From Anaerolineales bacterium (GTDB taxonomy: Bacteria; Chloroflexota; Anaerolineae; Anaerolineales; Villigracilaceae): 50,878 nucleotides of DNA. Of the stretch, positions 45,898-50,878 are shown one piece after another. Position numbers and translations under genes: made by a program. The DNA is taken from assembly GCA_017882145.1 (NCBI GenBank), contig JADGQB010000004.1, positions 1-50,878 on the forward strand, written 5' to 3'. The notes beneath the pieces were generated by a model. That model was not told the DNA's origin. It ran no database searches and was given only the letters and a program-made list of their open reading frames with translations. Position 1 is the first letter of the stretch. Every line of letters begins with the position of its first letter.

Positions 45898-45964
45898 TTA
45901 TGGGTATTGAAATTCGAACGAAAAAAGAGTATTCTAATATAAATCAATGTGAGAAGGAAATAAA

Positions 45965-47170
45965 ATGGAAAATCCATTACTGCTAGAGGAGGAGGAAGAG
46001 TATTCGCCGATTGCCCGCTTGATTGAATTGGGGCGACAAAAGACTTATGTCACCATCGACGATATTCTGCACTTCTTCCCTGAAGCCGAACAAGATGTAG
46101 AACAATTGGAAGAAGCATTTGCGGCATTACTGAGTGCGGGAGTAGCTTTCGTAGAAGATACGCCGGCTACAGAACCGCCTGAGGATGAGTTGGTCGCTGT
46201 TGAGGAGACCGAAACAGAGGTAGAACCTGAACTTTCCTTGGATGATTACCTCGCCAATATCGATACGGATGATACGATCGGGCTGTATCTCAAGGAGGTC
46301 AGCCGTGTACCCTTATTGACTGCCACACAGGAAGTCGAGCTTGCCCAGCGGATTGAACGCGGCCGCATGGCTCGTGAAGAATTAGCGCGTGGCAATGTCA
46401 GTTCGCGTCGTCGGATCGAATTGCGAAAACTAATTGAAGATGGCTGGGCAGCCCGTGAGCACCTTATTACGGCAAACTCCCGGTTGGTAATCAGTGTCGC
46501 CAAGAAATATATGGGACGCGGCGTGCCATTCCTTGACTTGATCCAGGAAGGCAATATCGGACTCATTCGCGCCACGAAAAAATTCGATTACCGCCGTGGC
46601 CATAAATTCAGCACATATGCAACCTGGTGGATCCGCCAGGCTGTTACACGTGCCATCGCTGACCAGGGGCGTACCATCCGTGTCCCTGTACATATGGGCG
46701 ACCAGATTAATAAGCTTTTGCGCGTTCAGCACCAATTGACCCAGCGGCTTGGTCGCGAACCAACCGTTGAGGAAGTTGCTGAAGCTTTGGAGGTTCCACC
46801 CAAAAAAGTAGAAAACATGATCCAGGTGGCTCGCCGTCCACTCTCTCTGGAGACGCCTACCGATGATGAAGAAGATTCGGTACTTGGCGACTTCATTGAA
46901 GATGATGAGGCCGCTCCGCCGGATGAAACCGCTACATATAATTTGCTGCGTGAGCACCTGGGCGAGGTCCTTAATGGCCTGCCACCCCGCGAGGTTCGAA
47001 TTCTGCAGTTACGCTACGGCTTGTTGGATGGGCAGGCGTATACGTTGGAAGAAGTCGGACGCAAGATGGGTGTAACCCGTGAGCGCGTCCGCCAGATCGA
47101 AGCGCAAGCGTTAAGTAGGCTGAGGCACCCTTCCATCCGTCGCAAATTGCGCGACTACCTTGGTGAATAA
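45965..47170 (+). CDS. rpoD: RNA polymerase primary sigma factor RpoD/SigA
   Basis: '[56 protein letters not shown]', '[62 protein letters not shown]'. Confidence 0.95.
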   Translation: MENPLLLEEEEEYSPIARLIELGRQKTYVTIDDILHFFPEAEQDVEQLEEAFAALLSAGVAFVEDTPATEPPEDELVAVEETETEVEPELSLDDYLANIDTDDTIGLYLKEVSRVPLLTATQEVELAQRIERGRMAREELARGNVSSRRRIELRKLIEDGWAAREHLITANSRLVISVAKKYMGRGVPFLDLIQEGNIGLIRATKKFDYRRGHKFSTYATWWIRQAVTRAIADQGRTIRVPVHMGDQINKLLRVQHQLTQRLGREPTVEEVAEALEVPPKKVENMIQVARRPLSLETPTDDEEDSVLGDFIEDDEAAPPDETATYNLLREHLGEVLNGLPPREVRILQLRYGLLDGQAYTLEEVGRKMGVTRERVRQIEAQALSRLRHPSIRRKLRDYLGE

Positions 47171-47180
47171 CCGCATTCCA

Positions 47181-47215
47181 AAAACCCCGTTACTGCAAAA
47201 GTGGCGGGGTTTTTT
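47181..47215 (+). terminator. Intrinsic terminator after rpoD
   Basis: AAAACCCCGTTACT-GCAAA-AGTGGCGGGGTTTTTT. Confidence 0.88.
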
Positions 47216-47274
47216 GTATCCCCTCGCAGCGGAATGTCCACACTATCCGAACCAAGAAGCAGTAAAATATCCTC

Positions 47275-48726
47275 ATGAAATTTACACTCCGCCAAGTCTT
47301 TTTTGTTGTCCTGGTTTTAGGTTTATTCTTGATGACCTTACGTCCGGTTGCCGACCCGGATTTTTGGTGGCATCTCCGCACCGGACAACTTATTGTTCAA
47401 AATCAATCCATTCCTCATACCGACCCCTTTTCATATACAAAGGCCGGTGCGCCTTGGATTACCCATGAATGGTTATCAGAGCTTCTAATCTATGGCATCT
47501 TCCGGTTAGGCGGATATGGGTTATTAATAATTATTTTTTCCATAATCATAACTTCATCTTTTATGCTTGCATACTTTTGCAGTCCGGCAGAATCCCGGCC
47601 GTACGTAGCCGGATTCGTGCTCCTGCTGGGTGCAATTTCAACTGCTCCAACATGGGGGGTGCGTCCGCAAATGATTTCGCTTTTTATTACCAGCCTTTTT
47701 CTATTTTTGTTAGCCCGTTATAGGCGGAATGGTAAACTAAAATTTATTCTCCCAATCCCGGTTATTACTTTGGTATGGGTCAATCTGCACGCCGGCTATT
47801 TCCTGGGGCTGGTTCTGATTGGAATTTTCATCATCGGTGCGCTGGCTGAACTACTCATGGCAGAATTCCACTTGGTAGAAGGGGCCGGTCCCCCTCCTTC
47901 TTTGAAATCGATCTTGATTATGTGCGGCCTGTTGGGAGCCTGTGTTATCGCAACTCTCGCCAACCCAAATGGTATCCGGATCATTATCTATCCTTTTCAA
48001 ACCCTGACCAGCCCCTCCATGCAGCAGTTTATCCAGGAATGGTTTTCTCCGGATTTTCACCTGGCGATATGGCAGCCTCTGGCCTGGCTTTTCCTGGCAC
48101 TCATCGGATTTGGGATGCTTGGCAAAAAAAACATCTCGCCAACAAATATCCTCTTGACCCTGGTGTTCGGATATGCCGCACTGCGCTCGATGCGAAATAT
48201 TCCCCTTTTCGCCATCGCTGCCATCCCGGTACTTTCGGAACAGATTGGCTCGCTCGTGAAAATCAGGTTTGCCGATCGGGCGCCGAGCCGGTTGCTCCGA
48301 CTCGCAGTTCCTGTTCTGATGATATGCGTGGTTTTGGTAGTAGGCGTGCGCTTCGTGCAGGTTGTCCGCGAGCAGCCGACAACAGAATCGAAAATCTTTC
48401 CTAAAGCCGCTGTGGATTGGCTCTTGGAGAATCAGCCCAAAGGGAATTTATTCAACTCATATGGTTGGGGAGGCTATCTCATTTGGCGTACTTACCCCGA
48501 GTATCGGGTCTACATTGATGGCCGTGCGGATGTTTACGGAGATTCGTTTATCTATGATTATATGAGCATTTACCGTGCAGAATCTGGCTGGCAAGACAAG
48601 CTAAAAAATGAAGGCATCCAGACAGTCTTGGTCGAATTCGATTCCCCACTGGCAAACATGCTGCTTCAATCCTCCGCCTGGCATGTCGCCTTTACAGATA
48701 AGATTTCTACCATCTTTATGCGTTGA
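47275..48726 (+). CDS. Polytopic membrane protein, GT-C glycosyltransferase-like
   Basis: Multiple TMs; 'LRPVADPDFWWHLRTGQLIVQNQSIPHTDPFSYTKAGAPWITHEWLSELLIYG'; C-terminal soluble domain. Confidence 0.65.
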   Translation: MKFTLRQVFFVVLVLGLFLMTLRPVADPDFWWHLRTGQLIVQNQSIPHTDPFSYTKAGAPWITHEWLSELLIYGIFRLGGYGLLIIIFSIIITSSFMLAYFCSPAESRPYVAGFVLLLGAISTAPTWGVRPQMISLFITSLFLFLLARYRRNGKLKFILPIPVITLVWVNLHAGYFLGLVLIGIFIIGALAELLMAEFHLVEGAGPPPSLKSILIMCGLLGACVIATLANPNGIRIIIYPFQTLTSPSMQQFIQEWFSPDFHLAIWQPLAWLFLALIGFGMLGKKNISPTNILLTLVFGYAALRSMRNIPLFAIAAIPVLSEQIGSLVKIRFADRAPSRLLRLAVPVLMICVVLVVGVRFVQVVREQPTTESKIFPKAAVDWLLENQPKGNLFNSYGWGGYLIWRTYPEYRVYIDGRADVYGDSFIYDYMSIYRAESGWQDKLKNEGIQTVLVEFDSPLANMLLQSSAWHVAFTDKISTIFMR

Positions 48727-48784
48727 GCTCTCAAAAATGACAGAGTGGTGAACGTTTTGCGTCCACCACTCTCCCGAGTTCTTA

Positions 48785-49261
48785 TCAAAGGCCCTTGGCT
48801 GCCTCAAGAACCTCGGCGCTGTGTTCGGCTGGCCTGACATTTTCGAACACTTTTGCGATGCGGCCATTCGAGTCGATCAGAAAAGTCGTACGTATCACAC
48901 CTTCATATCCGCGTCCCATAAATTTCTTGGGCCCCCACACCCCATATAAATTACAGATCTTATGCTCATCGTCCGCAAGCAGCGAGAAGGGCAGTAAGTA
49001 TTTTTCCTTAAATTTTGCATGTGACTTGGGTGTATCCGGACTGACTCCCAAAACAACCAGATCGGCATTCACATAAGCGCTGTAATCATCGCGGAAGTTG
49101 CAGGCTTCGGTCGTACAGCCAGGCGTATCATCTTTTGGGTAGAAGTACAACACAACCGGTCGACCGCGATATTCTGAAAGCCGGCGGACCTTATTGTTCT
49201 CATCAGGCAGCGAAAATTCTGGTGCTGGAATTCCAGGACTAATTGTCACTTCAGCCTCCAT
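48785..49261 (-). CDS. bcp: Thioredoxin-dependent thiol peroxidase (Bcp/PrxQ-type peroxiredoxin)
   Basis: 'VVLYFYPKDDTPGCTTEACNFRDDYSAY' with CTTEAC peroxidatic/resolving Cys pair. Confidence 0.94.
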   Translation of the reverse strand: MEAEVTISPGIPAPEFSLPDENNKVRRLSEYRGRPVVLYFYPKDDTPGCTTEACNFRDDYSAYVNADLVVLGVSPDTPKSHAKFKEKYLLPFSLLADDEHKICNLYGVWGPKKFMGRGYEGVIRTTFLIDSNGRIAKVFENVRPAEHSAEVLEAAKGL

Positions 49262-49357
49262 TTTTATACTGATTATTATTATCCATATTGTAAATAAAAA
49301 TGCGACGGTTGACTAGTCTTCCGCCGCACAATCTGATGCAACTCAAATATTAACCGG

Positions 49358-49723
49358 TTAGAGAATTTTAGCTGTCTTCAAGACACCTTCAAGTATTCCG
49401 ACCATCACCGGCTTGAGAATCACATCGTTTGCCCCGCCGGCCAGAGCGCGCTGGGCTGTTTCCGGTTGATCATCGGAAGTGACAATGATAACGGGTAATT
49501 TTGCCAGCCTCGGCTCACGGCGCAAGAAAGACAATATCTCAAACCCATCCACACCTGGCATATTTATATCTAGAAAAATTATATTGGGGGTTGCCTCTGC
49601 AAGGATCTTCATTGCCGCGCTTGGGCCCAGGGCTGTGCGTGCCTTAATATCCCAAATCTTAAGCATTTGAACCAGGGCGTCTGTGGTCTGTTTATTATCG
49701 TCAATCACAAGCGCAATCGTCAT
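49358..49723 (-). CDS. Single-domain response regulator (receiver domain)
   Basis: 'ALVIDDNKQTT', 'IIFLDINMPGVDGFEIL', 'PVIIVTSDD', 'GANDVILKPV'. Confidence 0.93.
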   Translation of the reverse strand: MTIALVIDDNKQTTDALVQMLKIWDIKARTALGPSAAMKILAEATPNIIFLDINMPGVDGFEILSFLRREPRLAKLPVIIVTSDDQPETAQRALAGGANDVILKPVMVGILEGVLKTAKIL

Positions 49724-49788
49724 GTTGCATCCTCTTCACAAGAGATTGTCGCGTAGATTATACCTTTAACATGATCATTGTTCGAGAT

Positions 49789-50676
49789 TCAACGTATCCA
49801 AAAAGTAAAAGCCAACAAATAGACGGCCAATCCAAAGGTTGCAACTGCCAGGGTGGTAGTGAAATTCCAGAGAGCGCGCCCGCCCATGGCTATACGCTGG
49901 AGCCAAAATACTTGAATAACCGCGAATGGCAATGCCAGGAACACCGGCCAGACCAATCCCCATGGAAAACCCAGGAATGGAGTTGTAGCGAAGAACATGA
50001 AAGCCAAGAGTACCAGGAAATGGTGGGTCGGGATGGCGCGCTGCCAGGTCAGGCGGGTCAAAAGAGTGTTTCGTCCATATTTCAGATCTGTGGCAAAAGT
50101 GGGAAAATCATTAACCAGTAAATACGCCAACGCAAGCAGTGTCAGAGGGAAGGTTGCAAATGTCAGCAATCGGTGGAAATCACGAAATTGAAGCAGGAAA
50201 GACAATGCCGGGAAAAGCGTTCCCAATGCCACAGCCAGTACCAATTCACCGTAGCCTGCATCCGAAAGGCGCAAGGGAGGCACCGCATAGGCAACAAAGA
50301 AAAGGATAATCAGCCCAAAGAGCACCCCTGCAGACAAAGGCAGTAACCGGGTCAGGAAAAGAGTCACAACGATTGCACCAGCTACTGTCAGCAAGGCAGT
50401 AGCCGATTGAAATAGACCTGACCGGAGCGCTTCACGATGACGCGGCGTCTCGTCTTTCTCCAATGGCATAAAGGGAAGACGGAAATATTCCACCAGCCAG
50501 TAGGCAGCCACTTGGATCGATAAGATCGCCAATAGCCCTAATCCAAAAGCCGCAACGTGGATCGGGTGGCCCAGGTAACGGGCGATTCCTGCACCCAGGC
50601 TATAAGTTAGTGCAGCCAGCAAAAGCTGGACCGGCCGTGCAAGTTTGCCAAATGTTCTGAAGTTTAGCATAGGCAC
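49789..50676 (-). CDS. UbiA-like prenyltransferase-family membrane protein with degenerate first Asp motif
   Basis: Eight or so TM segments; second motif-like 'LVNDFPTFATDLKYGRNTLLTRLTWQRA'; first motif position has 'VEYFRLPFMPLEKDE'. Confidence 0.6.
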   Translation of the reverse strand: MPMLNFRTFGKLARPVQLLLAALTYSLGAGIARYLGHPIHVAAFGLGLLAILSIQVAAYWLVEYFRLPFMPLEKDETPRHREALRSGLFQSATALLTVAGAIVVTLFLTRLLPLSAGVLFGLIILFFVAYAVPPLRLSDAGYGELVLAVALGTLFPALSFLLQFRDFHRLLTFATFPLTLLALAYLLVNDFPTFATDLKYGRNTLLTRLTWQRAIPTHHFLVLLAFMFFATTPFLGFPWGLVWPVFLALPFAVIQVFWLQRIAMGGRALWNFTTTLAVATFGLAVYLLAFTFWIR

Positions 50677-50701
50677 CGCTCACAAATTCAAAATATTAGA
50701 T

Positions 50702-50878
50702 CAATGAATATCCGCTATCCACGACAATTGTTTGTCCTGTGACAGATACATTTTGGATCAGAAACTCCAAAGCCATGGAAATTTCTTCAAGCAAAGCAGG
50801 ATGTTTAAGAGGCAAACGGTTAAGCAGTTTTTCCCATTCATCCGTTGAAATCTCTGTGGATGGCAGTACCGGGCCTGG
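50702..50878 (-). CDS. Short-chain dehydrogenase/reductase, C-terminal portion (N-terminus outside window)
   Basis: Minus strand reads PGPVLPSTEISTDEWEKLLNRLPLKHPALLEEISMALEFLIQNVSVTGQTIVVDSGYSLI*; 'TGQTIVVDSGYS' is the typical SDR C-terminus. Confidence 0.85.

Noticed and set aside
1-50878. CRISPR arrays, tRNA, rRNA, transposases
   Set aside because: No regularly spaced direct repeats, tRNA-like cloverleaf or transposase ORFs were recognised by eye; a tool-based scan could still find a missed tRNA.

Overview
This 50.9 kb window looks like a bacterial chromosome segment, probably Chloroflexota/Anaerolineae (inferred from gene content only; no rRNA or tRNA was seen). It carries about 40 protein genes. 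Minus strand: an ECF sigma / anti-sigma / ABC operon; a PLP alpha-oxoamine synthase-like enzyme; a MoxR / transglutaminase / DUF58 operon; an oppABCDF-type peptide transporter; a RIO-type kinase; an ABC-2 exporter operon with two YhfC-like intramembrane protease paralogues; gpmA; a UgpC/MalK-type ATPase; hppA; a bcp-type peroxiredoxin; a lone receiver protein; and a UbiA-like membrane protein. Plus strand: a MATE pump; a heterodimeric ABC exporter with a methyltransferase; a PanB-like / unknown / LsrG-like / Fe-ADH operon; a CAP-LysM protein; mutS; a GldA/F/G-like ABC with DUF4340; and rpoD/sigA. The most interesting signals are not in the supplied ORF track. (1) Two homologous leader modules, one before the heterodimeric ABC exporter and one before the RIO kinase. 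Each has a similar promoter, a nearly identical 5'UTR (23/29 nt plus an 11-nt GGAAAGGAGGC block), a 21-30 codon micro-ORF whose 3' part can pair with its own Shine-Dalgarno, and an intrinsic-terminator-like hairpin just before the main gene. This suggests an undescribed ribosome-mediated attenuation system. (2) An OppC permease with a ~120 aa insert resembling half of a type II periplasmic-binding protein. (3) A tandem YhfC-like protease pair in which one member has lost the GHGGAEA catalytic motif (GSGGAAS), within an ABC / zinc-ribbon operon. (4) A tight operon combining a divergent PanB homologue with a 420 aa protein I cannot assign.
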